From the NCBI GenBank assembly GCA_028281005.1, contig JANQKS010000072.1:1-37061 (forward strand): a DNA stretch of 37,061 nt. The letters run 5' to 3'. This DNA comes from Pseudomonadales bacterium (GTDB lineage: Bacteria; Pseudomonadota; Gammaproteobacteria; Pseudomonadales; Azotimanducaceae). Below the pieces are notes generated by a model. The model was given only the letters and a program-made list of their open reading frames with translations, had not been told where the DNA came from and ran no database searches. Positions 7,384 through 15,230 of the stretch are shown here, piece after piece; position 1 is the stretch's first letter; each line of letters begins with the position of its first letter. The position numbers and the translations under genes are program-made.

Positions 7384-8541
7384 ATGCTGAACGCGCCTGT
7401 ATACGACATAGATGCTCAGGTCTTCTGGCAGGACCCGTATCCGGATCTGCAGCGCATGCGTGAGCAATACCCTGTTGCGTTTGTGCCTCAGTTAGGCGCG
7501 CTATTGCTCACGCGTCGCGATGACATCTTTAAACACGAAAAAAACATTGAGGTGTTTTCCTCCGACCAACCTCAGGGTTTGATGACCGTGCTGATGGGGC
7601 AAAACATGATGCGCAAAGACGGCGATGCGCATATGGCGGAGCGCCGTTTGATATTGCCGACGTTCTCCCCCAAGAGTGTTAAAGCCGTTTGGCTTGAACA
7701 GTTCGAGAATATGACAGCTGCGGTACTCGATGACGTCGCTGCGCAACAGCAAGCGGATATGGTGAAGGACATCGCCATGCGCATCTCCGGCGAAGCGCTC
7801 AAGCTCATTACGGGTTTAACCAACATCACATGGCAGGAGATGGATAGGGTCAGCCAGGCGATGATCGACGGCTGTGCCAACTACGGCGGTGACCCAGAGG
7901 TTGAAGCACGCTGTCACTCTGCCACTGCCGCCATTGACGGCTACATCTCTGAGATGATGCCGCGGCTCGCAAGTGAGTCTGACCATTCTTTGTTGTCGGT
8001 GCAGATGCAGGCAGGATTAGACGAAGCCGCGACCCGCGCTAATATTAAGCTGGCCATCTCCGGCGGCCAAAACGAACCGCGGGATGCCATCGCCGGCACG
8101 GTATGGGCGTTATTAACGCACCCGCAGCAGCTTGAGCCGGTGCGTGCGGGCGACGCCAGCTGGCTGGATGCGTTTGAGGAATACTCCCGTTGGATCTCAC
8201 CCATCGGCATGTCGCCGCGCCGCATTGCCAAACCATTTGAATTACACGGTGTGACTTTTGAGCCGGAGGACCGGGTGTTCCTGATGTTCAGTTCGGGAAA
8301 TCGTGATGAGCGGGTGTTTGCGGAACCCGAGCGATTTGACGTCACCCGGGACTGGTCGGCATCGATTGCATTCGGCTCAGGGCCACACTACTGCGCCGGT
8401 GCGTGGGCTTCGCGATGTCTCATCGCCGATGTGGCGCTGCCACAGATATTCGCCAAATTGCCAAACTTGCGGCTTGAAGCAGAGGTGCCGTTTGGCGGTT
8501 GGGCGTTTCGCGGACCGTTGCAGATGCCAGTGTCGTGGTAA
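7384..8541 (+). CDS. Cytochrome P450
   Basis: 385 residues from ATG 7384, preceded by AAGGGGGAA about six bases upstream; the open frame from 7345 overlaps paaX. The K-helix E-x-x-R is in 'FEEYSRW'. The haem loop 'FGSGPHYCAGAWASR' carries the thiolate C337. The I helix reads 'KLAISGGQNEPRDAIAG', where most P450s have (A/G)Gx(D/E)TT, so the usual acid-Thr pair is replaced by N-E-P-R-D. That variant occurs in a subset of bacterial P450s. Length and absence of a membrane anchor fit a soluble class I enzyme served by a small ferredoxin such as the one at 3282. The substrate is unknown; head-to-head placement with paaX hints at aromatic-acid metabolism. Confidence 0.92.
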   Translation: MLNAPVYDIDAQVFWQDPYPDLQRMREQYPVAFVPQLGALLLTRRDDIFKHEKNIEVFSSDQPQGLMTVLMGQNMMRKDGDAHMAERRLILPTFSPKSVKAVWLEQFENMTAAVLDDVAAQQQADMVKDIAMRISGEALKLITGLTNITWQEMDRVSQAMIDGCANYGGDPEVEARCHSATAAIDGYISEMMPRLASESDHSLLSVQMQAGLDEAATRANIKLAISGGQNEPRDAIAGTVWALLTHPQQLEPVRAGDASWLDAFEEYSRWISPIGMSPRRIAKPFELHGVTFEPEDRVFLMFSSGNRDERVFAEPERFDVTRDWSASIAFGSGPHYCAGAWASRCLIADVALPQIFAKLPNLRLEAEVPFGGWAFRGPLQMPVSW

Positions 8542-8638
8542 CAACCTGACGATCATCGCATCGGGCGATTTGTCTACAACAGCTAGCGCATCCGATCCTG
8601 GAGAATATTGGGTGTGAGGTTTAAAATTATCCAGTGAA

Positions 8639-8671
8639 ATTGACCAGTCAATATTAATGGACAATTAATAT
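8639..8671. promoter_or_regulatory. Candidate operator pair of the vapBC module
   Basis: Two overlapping palindromes abut the antitoxin start. ATTGAC-CA-GTCAAT (8639-8652) has 6-bp arms. ATATTAAT-N5-ATTAATAT (8651-8658 and 8664-8671) has 8-bp perfect arms and overlaps the first two bases of the ATG at 8670. Such sites are usual for Phd/YefM antitoxin autorepression. TTGACC at 8640 could be a -35 element. No good Shine-Dalgarno lies between the palindrome and ATG. Confidence 0.55.
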
Positions 8672-8942
8672 GAGCTCTAACGAAGATGTTCTAAGCCTGA
8701 TTGGGGTTGAACGTAAATCGAATGAAGTAGTTGTTGGCGCTTCCAAGTTTAAGGAGCAGTGTTTAGCCATTCTTGAACATTTGCCGGAAGAGGGTGTTGT
8801 TATCACCAAGCATGGACGCAAACTGGCTAGGGTGGTGCCGTACTCTGACGCGGAAGGTGCCTTAATTGGTGCGCTTGCTGGAAAGTTGGAAGTTAACGGC
8901 GACCTGCTTAGCACCGGATCCCATTGGCAAGCTCTTGATTAA
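8670..8942 (+). CDS. Phd/YefM-type antitoxin
   Basis: 90 residues. The conserved Phd/YefM core starts around residue 19 ('NEVVVGASKFKEQCLAILEHLPEEGVVITKHGRKLARVVPY'), giving the DNA-binding fold; the first 18 residues are an N-terminal extension. The C-terminal tail ('LAGKLEVNGDLLSTGSHWQALD') would be the toxin-wrapping segment. The gene overlaps the PIN toxin reading frame, so the two are translationally coupled. Expected role is to neutralise the toxin and repress the operon through the palindromes at 8639-8671. It is inserted between the P450 and the paaE end, so it may stabilise this locus or be a recent arrival. Confidence 0.88.
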   Translation: MSSNEDVLSLIGVERKSNEVVVGASKFKEQCLAILEHLPEEGVVITKHGRKLARVVPYSDAEGALIGALAGKLEVNGDLLSTGSHWQALD

Positions 8943-9294
8943 CCTCGACACGCATATTTTGATTTACGCCATGACGAACAATTTGCGGCCAAAGGAGCGC
9001 AAAGCGCTGGAGCAAAATGCGTGGGGTATTTCCGCTATAGTGCTTTGGGAGTTAGCGAAGTTGCACCAACTCGGCAGAATTAACCTTTCGCTACGAGATG
9101 CTTCCATGCGTCGCGTACTGTCCGCGCTGCACGTTTGGCCGCTGAGTTTAGAGGTGACTGCGCAGTCCACCCAACTAGACATTAGCGGTGACCCTGCCGA
9201 TGAGTTAATCACAGCCACTAGCCTAGTTTACAGTGTGCCTTTAATGACGCGCGATAAGGTCATTCGCCAGACGAAAAAAGTGCAGATTGTTTAG
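8935..9294 (+). CDS. VapC-like PIN-domain toxin
   Basis: 119 residues from TTG 8935 (reading MINLDTHILIYA), which overlaps the antitoxin end by 8 bases. A TTG at 8866 would add 23 unlikely residues. All four PIN acidic positions are visible: D5 in 'NLDTH', E in 'SAIVLWELAKL', D in 'DPADELITATSL' and D in 'PLMTRDKVI'. PIN toxins of this class are Mg-dependent endoribonucleases, often cutting tRNA. 'WELAKLHQLGRI' and 'LPLSLEV'-like spacing fit the VapC subgroup that pairs with Phd/YefM antitoxins. The gene is intact, so the module is probably functional. Confidence 0.88.
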   Translation: MINLDTHILIYAMTNNLRPKERKALEQNAWGISAIVLWELAKLHQLGRINLSLRDASMRRVLSALHVWPLSLEVTAQSTQLDISGDPADELITATSLVYSVPLMTRDKVIRQTKKVQIV

Positions 9295-9330
9295 ACCGAC
9301 TAGTGCTCAAATATCCAAATCTGCAGTGAT

Positions 9331-10413
9331 TCAAGTGACGTTAAAATCCACCACCACTTTGTCGGATATCGGATGTGCCTGGCAGGTTAGGACGTACCCC
9401 GCCGCTACTTCTTCGGCCGACAGTGCATGGTTGAGGTCCATATCCACTTCACCTTCCACCACCTTCGCCTTGCAGGTGGCGCATACGCCGCCTTTACAGG
9501 AGTAAGGTAACTCCAGACCCGCTCCAAATGCGCCATCGAGAATATTTTCGCCGTCCGCGGTGAGGTCAAAAACCACCTCTCGGCCGCCGGAGCGTACTCT
9601 CACTTCTGTGGTTAAGCCGGCGTATTCCCGCGCGCGGGCATGGTGTTTTTCTATCGCCTGTCTGGCGTCTTCAGCCGAGGCAAAAAATAGTTCGTAGTGG
9701 ATGTTGAGTTCGTCGACACCCTCATGGCGCAAGCCTCTGGAGACCTCGGAGATCATGCCTTCCGGTCCGCATAGAAAAAACTCATCGTAACCGGCAATGT
9801 TGATGAGGTGTTGGTTTAACTCCGCGCCTTTGCGGTTGGTGATGCGGCCGTTGAGAATGGGCGCTTCCTGGGTTTCCTGGGTAAACAAATTGATCCATTG
9901 AAAGCGCTGCATATAGGCGTTTTTCAGCCAGCTGAGCTGTTCGCGAAAAATAATGTCCACTGAACGGCGATTACCGTATAACAGCGTCACCTGAGACATT
10001 GGTTCACTTTGCAGAACGGTTTTGATGACCGACATGATCGGCGTGATGCCGCTTCCCGCTGCAATACATAGGTAGTTTTTTTGTTGTTGCGGATCCAACG
10101 CACAGGTGAATTGGCCGTCCGGGGCCGCCACGTTGACCTGCACGCCCGGGCGGAAGTGTTCGTGGGCGTATTGAGAGAACTGGCCACCCTCAATTTTCTT
10201 GATGGCGACTGCTAGAGGGTCACCGATTCCTGTGCATATGGAGTAGCTGCGCCGCACCTCTGCACCGTCGATCTTGGCGCTGAACGTTAAGTACTGGCCA
10301 TGCTTGAAGGCAAACTGATCTTCCAGCGCCGCAGGAACCTGCAACTGCACATACAAGGTGTCGTTGGCTTCCATGTGGGTATCGGTAATGGTCAATTGCT
10401 GCAATTCAGACAT
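9331..10413 (-). CDS. paaE: Phenylacetyl-CoA epoxidase reductase subunit PaaE
   Basis: 360 residues from ATG 10413 (GGGA six bases upstream); TTG 10419 is an alternative. Order: FAD-binding barrel with 'RSYSICTG', NAD-binding domain with 'LCIAAGSGITPIMSVIKTVL' and 'FFLCGPEGMI', then a plant-type [2Fe-2S] domain at the C-terminus with 'CKGGVCATCKAKV' (C-x4-C-x2-C) and a fourth Cys in 'YVLTCQAHP'. This is the ferredoxin-NADP reductase-type subunit that passes electrons from NADPH to the PaaA di-iron site. It is the last gene of the paaABCDE operon, with an 18-base gap after paaD. Also called paaK in Pseudomonas nomenclature. Confidence 0.96.
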   Translation of the reverse strand: MSELQQLTITDTHMEANDTLYVQLQVPAALEDQFAFKHGQYLTFSAKIDGAEVRRSYSICTGIGDPLAVAIKKIEGGQFSQYAHEHFRPGVQVNVAAPDGQFTCALDPQQQKNYLCIAAGSGITPIMSVIKTVLQSEPMSQVTLLYGNRRSVDIIFREQLSWLKNAYMQRFQWINLFTQETQEAPILNGRITNRKGAELNQHLINIAGYDEFFLCGPEGMISEVSRGLRHEGVDELNIHYELFFASAEDARQAIEKHHARAREYAGLTTEVRVRSGGREVVFDLTADGENILDGAFGAGLELPYSCKGGVCATCKAKVVEGEVDMDLNHALSAEEVAAGYVLTCQAHPISDKVVVDFNVT

Positions 10414-10431
10414 GGTCAATCCCGTAGAACT

Positions 10432-10998
10432 CTAAAGAGGCTTGAAGTAGTCGAACGGTTCTTCACAAGCGAGGCAACGGTAGAGCGCCTTACACGCTGT
10501 GGAACCGAACTCGCTGATGGTGGTGGTGTGGTGGCTGCCGCAATGTGGACATATTACCGTCTGCTGGCCCGCGCTGTTGGTGCGGGCGGGCGGGGCGATG
10601 CCATATTGACGCAAGGCTTGTTTGGCTTCTTGGTCGAGCCAGTCGGTTGTCCAGGCAGGGGACAGGCGCGTCTCAATGGTAACGTTCTCAACTCCGGCCG
10701 CAGCCAGGCACAAACGTATCTCGTCAGCCATCATATCCATTGCCGGGCAACCCGAGTAGGTCGGGGTGATGATCACCGTAACGCCATCGTTAGTCTCAAT
10801 CACGTCCTGTAAGACACCCAGGTCCCACAAGCTGAGGACCGGGATTTCAGGATCTTTCACCTGGTCCAGTCGCTGCCAAAGGTGTGTGCAGGGGGAGGCG
10901 TTGCGGCGTTGCACAAGCTGGGCGCGTTCGGGGCTTGTGAGCGGAATGACCTGCGGTGCCGCCCCGTCACTGCCATAAGTGTCCACCGCGCTCACCAT
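10432..10998 (-). CDS. paaD: Phenylacetate degradation protein PaaD (MIP18/DUF59 + Zn ribbon)
   Basis: 188 residues from ATG 10998, chosen because it overlaps the paaC stop in an ATGGTGA arrangement; the longer frame to 11097 lies inside paaC. The DUF59 core shows 'LDQVKDPEIPVLSLWDLGVLQDV' and 'VTVIITPTYSGCPAMDMMADEIR' with the conserved Cys, followed by the PaaD-specific C-terminal zinc ribbon 'CPHCGS...ACKALYRCLACEEPFDYFKP'. Related proteins act in Fe-S or di-iron centre assembly, and PaaD is needed in vivo for epoxidase activity. Also called paaJ in Pseudomonas nomenclature. Confidence 0.95.
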   Translation of the reverse strand: MVSAVDTYGSDGAAPQVIPLTSPERAQLVQRRNASPCTHLWQRLDQVKDPEIPVLSLWDLGVLQDVIETNDGVTVIITPTYSGCPAMDMMADEIRLCLAAAGVENVTIETRLSPAWTTDWLDQEAKQALRQYGIAPPARTNSAGQQTVICPHCGSHHTTTISEFGSTACKALYRCLACEEPFDYFKPL

Positions 10999-11762
10999 TG
11001 TTGGCCCGGGTGAGCGCGCTGCATGTATTGCATTTCGCTGAGCAGGTGGCCGAGGTGTTCTGTGTGTAGACCCCGGCGGCCACCGGATACTTGCCATGGC
11101 GTTTCTGGAACGGAAATGTTGCTGGCGCTCAGAAGCTCAGTGACGCGTTTGCACCATGCCGTTTGGAGGTCGGCCCGGTCGACAGCGATGTTCTGCTTAA
11201 TCAAGCCCTGCTCCAACGTATCCGTTTCAAACAGCTCGTCGACGTAGCCCCACAGTTCATCGGTCGCGTTCTGCAAACGTTGATGGCTTTCTTCGGTGCC
11301 CAGGCCGAGACGGCGGATCCAGTCGGTACTGCGACGTAGGTGATAGTCGACTTCTTTTACTGTTTTTGCGGCAACCGCGGCGAGGGTTGGATCTGTACTT
11401 TGCGTAAGCGCGGCAAAATACAGGTCTTCGAATGCATCGAGCAGATACTGGCGCAGCATGGTGTAGGCGAAGTCACCACGGGGCAGTTCCACCAGCAGCA
11501 GGTTTTCATATTGACGTTCGTCGCGGGTGAATGCCAATTCGTCTTCGCTACCGCCGCGGATCTGCGTTGCATAGCCATACAGCATGCGCGCGCGGCCAAG
11601 AAAATCTAGGGCGACATTGGACAGCGCCAGGTCTTCCTCCAGAGTCGGCGCGTTGCTGCTCCACTCACACAAGCGCTGGCCGAGAATGAGCGCGTCATCA
11701 CCCAGCCGGATGGCAAAGCGGGCGAGGGTGTCGGCGTTGTTGGTGTCGATTTGCTCTGACAT
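10992..11762 (-). CDS. paaC: Phenylacetyl-CoA epoxidase structural subunit PaaC
   Basis: 256 residues. A ferritin-like all-helical protein: 'FAIRLGDDALILGQRLCEWSSNAPTLEEDLALSNVALDFLGRARMLY', 'ERQYENLLLVELPRGDFAYTMLRQYLLDAF', 'VKEVDYHLRRSTDWIRRLG', and the C-terminal 'GRRGLHTEHLGHLLSEMQYMQRAHPGQQW' are diagnostic for PaaC. PaaC is the catalytically inactive partner that forms the heteromeric core with PaaA. It starts 9 bases after the paaB stop and its end overlaps paaD. Confidence 0.96.
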   Translation of the reverse strand: MSEQIDTNNADTLARFAIRLGDDALILGQRLCEWSSNAPTLEEDLALSNVALDFLGRARMLYGYATQIRGGSEDELAFTRDERQYENLLLVELPRGDFAYTMLRQYLLDAFEDLYFAALTQSTDPTLAAVAAKTVKEVDYHLRRSTDWIRRLGLGTEESHQRLQNATDELWGYVDELFETDTLEQGLIKQNIAVDRADLQTAWCKRVTELLSASNISVPETPWQVSGGRRGLHTEHLGHLLSEMQYMQRAHPGQQW

Positions 11763-11771
11763 CGCCGCAGC

Positions 11772-12062
11772 CTACATGTTGTCCACCGCATCCGGCAGGG
11801 TGTAGTAGGTGGCGTGGCGATAGGGTTTGTCGTCCATGGGGTCGTAAAAAGACGCCGCATCGGATTCCTGGGAGGCGGTGATGTGTTTGGATTCCACTAC
11901 CCAGAGGCTGGCCCCTTCGCCGCGCCGAATGTAGCTGTCTCGGGCGTATTCCAACGCCTGTTCCGCGTCGTGGGCGTGCAAACTGCCGACATGGATGTGG
12001 TCGAGTCCGCGGCGGCTGCGCACAAAAACTTCAAACAGCGGCATTGGTTTGGTTTTGCTCAT
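11772..12062 (-). CDS. paaB: Phenylacetyl-CoA epoxidase subunit PaaB
   Basis: 96 residues, the normal PaaB size. 'PLFEVFVRSRRGLDHIHVGSLHAHDAEQALEYARDSYIRRGEGASLWVVESKHITAS' and 'KPYRHATYYTLPDAVDNM' match the family almost throughout. PaaB bridges PaaAC heterodimers and is required for the active complex. A strong GAGGAAG lies six bases before the ATG at 12062. Gap to paaA is 32 bases and to paaC 9 bases, so all are one transcript. Confidence 0.96.
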   Translation of the reverse strand: MSKTKPMPLFEVFVRSRRGLDHIHVGSLHAHDAEQALEYARDSYIRRGEGASLWVVESKHITASQESDAASFYDPMDDKPYRHATYYTLPDAVDNM

Positions 12063-12094
12063 GCGGCTTCCTCAATCTGCTCTTGGTGCGTCCT

Positions 12095-13033
12095 TTACGC
12101 GTTAGGTTGTTGGCGCGCGGCGTAGGCGGACATAGCATCACGTACCCATGCGCCGTCTTCGTGGGCTTTTACATGATGCTGCAAACGTTGCCGGTTGCAG
12201 GGGCCGTTGCCGCTCACCACACGGTTGAACTCATCCCAATCGATGTCGCCGAAGTCGTAGTGCCCACGCGCTTCGTTCCACTTAAGGTCTTTGTCGGGGA
12301 TCGTAAGGCCAATGGCCTCGGCTTGGGGGACAGTTTGATCGACAAACTTCTGGCGCAAATTGTCATTACTCTGGCGCTTAATTTTCCACAACATGGACTG
12401 CGCGGAGTGGGCAGATTCCGCATCGTGAGGACCGAACATCATCAGCGACGGCCACCACCAACGCTCCATCGCGTCTTGGGCCATGGCCTTCTGTGCGGCA
12501 TTGCCTTCGGCAAGCTTCACCATGATTTCGTAACCTTGGCGTTGATGAAAACTCTCCTCTTTGCAGATACGCACCATGGCACGGGCATAGGGGCCGTAGG
12601 AGGTTCGTTGCAGTGATATTTGATTAACGATGGCGGCACCATCCACCAGCCAGCCGATGGCGCCGATGTCTGCCCAGGTCACGGCCGGGTAGTTGAAGAT
12701 AGAAGCGTATTTGGCGCGACCCTCATGTAAGGCCTCCACCAGTTCCTCGCGGGTGACGCCAAGTGTTTCAGCGGCGGAGTACAAGTAGAGGCCGTGGCCA
12801 CCTTCATCCTGGATTTTCGCCAGCAAAATACACTTACGCTTCAAGGACGGCGCACGAGTGAGCCAATTGCCTTCAGGCTGCATACCGATCACTTCCGAGT
12901 GCGCGTGTTGAGAGATTTGCCGCACGAGGTTTTTACGATAGGCCTCGGGCATCCAGTCCTTTGGCTCTATTTTTTCCTCGGCATCGATTTTGCGTTCGAA
13001 CTGCGTTTCGAAATCGGTGTGTGTGTTTTGCAT
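12095..13033 (-). CDS. paaA: Phenylacetyl-CoA epoxidase catalytic subunit PaaA
   Basis: 312 residues. The di-iron ferritin-like core is visible: '[48 protein letters not shown]' supplies the first Glu/E-x2-H helix pair and '[25 protein letters not shown]' the second. '[13 protein letters not shown]' is a family signature. PaaA converts phenylacetyl-CoA to its ring-1,2-epoxide with O2, the first committed step of aerobic phenylacetate degradation. The ATG at 13033 has AGGGGA upstream, and a sigma70-like promoter lies at 13090-13118. Downstream ring-opening genes (paaZ, paaG, paaH, paaJ, paaF, paaK) are not in this window and must be elsewhere. Confidence 0.97.
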   Translation of the reverse strand: MQNTHTDFETQFERKIDAEEKIEPKDWMPEAYRKNLVRQISQHAHSEVIGMQPEGNWLTRAPSLKRKCILLAKIQDEGGHGLYLYSAAETLGVTREELVEALHEGRAKYASIFNYPAVTWADIGAIGWLVDGAAIVNQISLQRTSYGPYARAMVRICKEESFHQRQGYEIMVKLAEGNAAQKAMAQDAMERWWWPSLMMFGPHDAESAHSAQSMLWKIKRQSNDNLRQKFVDQTVPQAEAIGLTIPDKDLKWNEARGHYDFGDIDWDEFNRVVSGNGPCNRQRLQHHVKAHEDGAWVRDAMSAYAARQQPNA

Positions 13034-13089
13034 GGATTCCCCTAGCGAACTGAGCCCACCGGACAGTTTAACCGGAAAGGTCTAGGCGG

Positions 13090-13118
13090 AATATTGTGAC
13101 ACAAAAAAAGTGTGTCAA
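13090..13118 (-). promoter_or_regulatory. Sigma70-like promoter of paaABCDE overlapped by a palindrome
   Basis: On the minus strand TTGACA (13113-13118) is followed after exactly 17 bases by AATATT (13090-13095). The spacer and -35 element are covered by the inverted repeat TGACACA-N7-TGTGTCA (13097-13103 and 13111-13117). A second weaker palindrome GATA-N6-TATC (13120-13133) lies just upstream. The promoter is about 57 bases before the paaA ATG. An operator in this position would block RNA polymerase; PaaX is the obvious candidate repressor, but the site does not obviously copy the E. coli PaaX consensus, so the assignment is inference. Confidence 0.6.
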
Positions 13119-13181
13119 CGATATTTGTGTATCACTATACGGGATTCTATTGCCGGAGCAACTTGGTGAAAAGTCTGGGTG

Positions 13182-13889
13182 TTACCTTTGTTTGTCCCGG
13201 AACAGAGGGGTTGCGCCTGATTCACGCGCCTCAGCATGACTCGAACTTGGACGATGGATGCCGCGGATGCGATTGGCAAAATCGACAAAAATCTCCTTGA
13301 TGGTCCGCTTAATCTCAATACTGGTCCCGCCGAACAACACAAGCCCCTCAACAATCACCGCCGGGGCATCACTGCCGCGATTTGATGGTGCGCTGTTGTC
13401 CGTGCCGCCGAAGATAGAGATGGTTTTGGATATGGTGTTGAGGTCTTCGCGGACGTAAATGCTGGCACCGCCGAACAAGGTCAGCATCTTGATGCGCACG
13501 GAGGGGTGGGTAAATTTGGCTTCGGTGAAGTCGATCTCGCCGCCGCCAAACAGGTTGAGCATGCGAATTTCTTTTGGCACGTTCCAAGGACCGCGGCGAT
13601 TGCTGCCGCCGAACACATTGATCATGTATTCCACATCGCGAGCCGCGCCGTAATCGTAGTCCAAAGCCAGTTCCGCGCGTTTTTGGTCCGCATAGCCCTT
13701 GTCGGCTTGAAGGTGTAGATCGGCGACCAATTCGCTGATTTCACTGCTGCTATTGCTGACCAGCGCTTGATCCAGACGGCGCTCGAAGGCTTCTAACGAC
13801 AGCTCACCATGACCGTAGTTGACGATCAATCGATCGATAGCTTCTTCGCGCACCACATCGATGGGCCTGTCCTGGTTTTCTCTGCTCAT
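13182..13889 (-). CDS. DUF1707 / LiaF-like protein with FGG repeats
   Basis: 235 residues from ATG 13889 (GAGGTGA five bases upstream); the frame to 13967 is longer but lacks a ribosome site. Residues about 10-60 form a DUF1707/SHOCT-like helical domain ('DVVREEAIDRLIVNYGHGELSLEAFERRLDQALVSNSSSEISELVADL'). After a linker come five regularly spaced FGG turns: 'NVFGGSNRR', 'NLFGGGEID', 'TLFGGASIY', 'SIFGGTDNS' and 'VLFGGTSIE', the beta-helix of the LiaF C-terminal or 'cell wall-active antibiotics response' domain. No transmembrane helix is visible, unlike LiaF. In Gram-positive bacteria this domain senses envelope stress; here the role is unknown. It lies upstream of paaA on the same strand but is separated by the paaA promoter. 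Confidence 0.75.
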   Translation of the reverse strand: MSRENQDRPIDVVREEAIDRLIVNYGHGELSLEAFERRLDQALVSNSSSEISELVADLHLQADKGYADQKRAELALDYDYGAARDVEYMINVFGGSNRRGPWNVPKEIRMLNLFGGGEIDFTEAKFTHPSVRIKMLTLFGGASIYVREDLNTISKTISIFGGTDNSAPSNRGSDAPAVIVEGLVLFGGTSIEIKRTIKEIFVDFANRIRGIHRPSSSHAEARESGATPLFRDKQR

Positions 13890-14147
13890 AGCGGTCACCT
13901 CGTCCGGTCTTTGCATTTCTTCAAAACACAAGTCTGCAAAGATCAAGCCAGAAATATTGATTGGCATTTCAATGACTTACAGGTTCAGCGGATTTGACGA
14001 GTCGTCAATCTCGTGACTTTTTGGTCAAAATGCTCAAATTCATCGTGGACGTGCCTTAACTGCAAACTGCGGTGGAAAACGCTCCCGCCGCGTGCTTAGG
14101 TGTAACACAGTGAGCGTGTGGGCTCCGTTTAGGGGAGATTTGACGAC

Positions 14148-14534
14148 ATGACGCAAGACAGCAATTTCTTGGGGGTCGGGTACTTCGAGATACCGGTGAG
14201 CGACTTGGATCGGGCCATCACGTTTTATGAGCATGTTCTGCACACGAATCTCACTCGGCAGTTGGTGGATGGTTTTGACATGGCGCTATTCCCAGCCTTG
14301 GCGGACGGTCCAGGTGCGTCAGGGGCTCTCGCCAAGGGAGAAGTCTACGTTCCGGCGAAAGCTGGACCCATTTTGTACGTTACGGTGCCGAGCATTGCAG
14401 TGGTTCTTAATCGACTCTCTGAGGTGAACGGTAAAGTATTGTTGGAGCCACGTGACGTTCCTAATCAAGGCATTGTGGCCGAATTCGAAGACTCTGAGGG
14501 AAACCGTGTTGCCTTGTTTCAGTCGTTTGACTAA
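14148..14534 (+). CDS. VOC (glyoxalase/bleomycin resistance) family protein
   Basis: 128 residues. The two beta-alpha-beta-beta-beta modules are readable: 'VGYFEIPVSDLDRAITFYEHVLHTNL' at the start and 'PILYVTVPSIAVVLNRLSEVNGKVLLEPRDVPNQGIVAEFEDSEGNRVALFQS' in the second half. The final E in 'AEFEDSEGN' region and the first-module strand are where VOC metal ligands normally sit. This resembles small single-domain VOC proteins of unknown substrate. GGGGAGA about 9 bases before ATG 14148 supports the start. Followed by a recombination scar. Confidence 0.85.
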   Translation: MTQDSNFLGVGYFEIPVSDLDRAITFYEHVLHTNLTRQLVDGFDMALFPALADGPGASGALAKGEVYVPAKAGPILYVTVPSIAVVLNRLSEVNGKVLLEPRDVPNQGIVAEFEDSEGNRVALFQSFD

Positions 14535-14554
14535 CAACCGACTAGAGGGGCTTG

Positions 14555-14689
14555 ATGAAACGCGAAAATAACGGTTGGTGGCTCGCCCTCCAGGGTGTAG
14601 CAATGGTTGCAAGCATTTTGCTTACGTTTGGTATTGAGGCGTGGTTATGTTGGAAAGGTGGGATCAGACAGAGGCGTTGGGGCCAATAG
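14555..14689 (+). pseudogene. 5' fragment of a small membrane protein gene
   Basis: A 44-codon frame with a good ribosome site (AGAGGGG, 4 bases before ATG). It reads MKRENNGWWLALQGVAMVAS then ILLTFGIEAWLCWKGG and ends soon after. The helix 'ASILLTFGIEAW' matches the first transmembrane segment of bacterial proteins that continue 'AFAIDAWW', which are normally 150-250 residues. The frame after about codon 33 runs into antisense vapC DNA, so the gene was probably cut off here. Alternatively it could be expressed as a small membrane peptide. Confidence 0.4.
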
Positions 14690-14953
14690 GTTGCTGCTTC
14701 ATGGATGCGCGCAAGCGACCATAGGTTTCGCACACACTATAGTTACGGGCAAGACGCCGATCGCGCTTGTGAAATCCAAAAGTACTTGGCGATTCTGCTC
14801 CCTTCGAGGCGGTGCTGAGTTTGCTACGCCATACTCAAGCTCACCTAACACAATGGTTGAGGTATAGCAGTCCTGCAGCACTGACTGGGGGCTAATACCC
14901 GGAGCTTGTTTGATGAGGTAAACGCACGTGTCAGTATCCAGCATGCACTGCAT
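14664..14953 (-). pseudogene. Frameshifted, truncated VapC-type PIN toxin
   Basis: From ATG 14953 the minus strand reads MQCMLDTDTCVYLIKQAPGI, then 'TSTIVLGELEYGVANSAPPRREQNRQVLLDFTSAIGVLPV', a clear VapC N-terminal half with D and E active-site residues. The frame then leaves the family. Shifting by one frame near 14745 restores 'YGRLRASMKQQPIGPNAS', the expected continuation, before a stop at 14664. The last third, holding the remaining catalytic Asp residues, is absent. So the toxin carries both a frameshift and a 3' deletion and should be inactive. Confidence 0.75.
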
Positions 14954-15045
14954 CAATCAAAACTCTCGCGTTCTTCGGCGGTTAACTCCGCATCTTCGTA
15001 GATTTGCTTACACGTCTTCGCATCTCTTTCAAAGTTGTCAGCCAC
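14953..15045 (-). pseudogene. C-terminal remnant of the paired antitoxin
   Basis: A short frame ending 'KQIYEDAELTAEERESFD' stops at TGA 14955-14953, overlapping the toxin ATG by one base, the usual vapB-vapC junction. Only about 30 codons are open (from GTG 15045); a stop lies just upstream, and no DNA-binding domain is present. It is therefore best read as the tail of a decayed antitoxin gene. The assignment rests on position and the acidic C-terminal helix, not on a domain. Confidence 0.4.
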
Positions 15046-15230
15046 ACCAGAGAATTAACGATTCGATATCTGTACCTATCAAATCTCCCCGAGCATACGC
15101 GCAGTTTAGGCTTCAATATGCGAGTCCGACGCAGTAGAAACTAAATCCGAGCGTATAAAAAAATTGACATGCGTCCCAGCACATTGCAGCCTAAGAGGTG
15201 GTGGTTTTCAGCAATGGGGTGCAAAAGGAC

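Noticed and set aside
15164-15192. Sulfatase promoter from TTGACA at 15164
   Set aside because: No -10-like hexamer lies 16-18 bases downstream.
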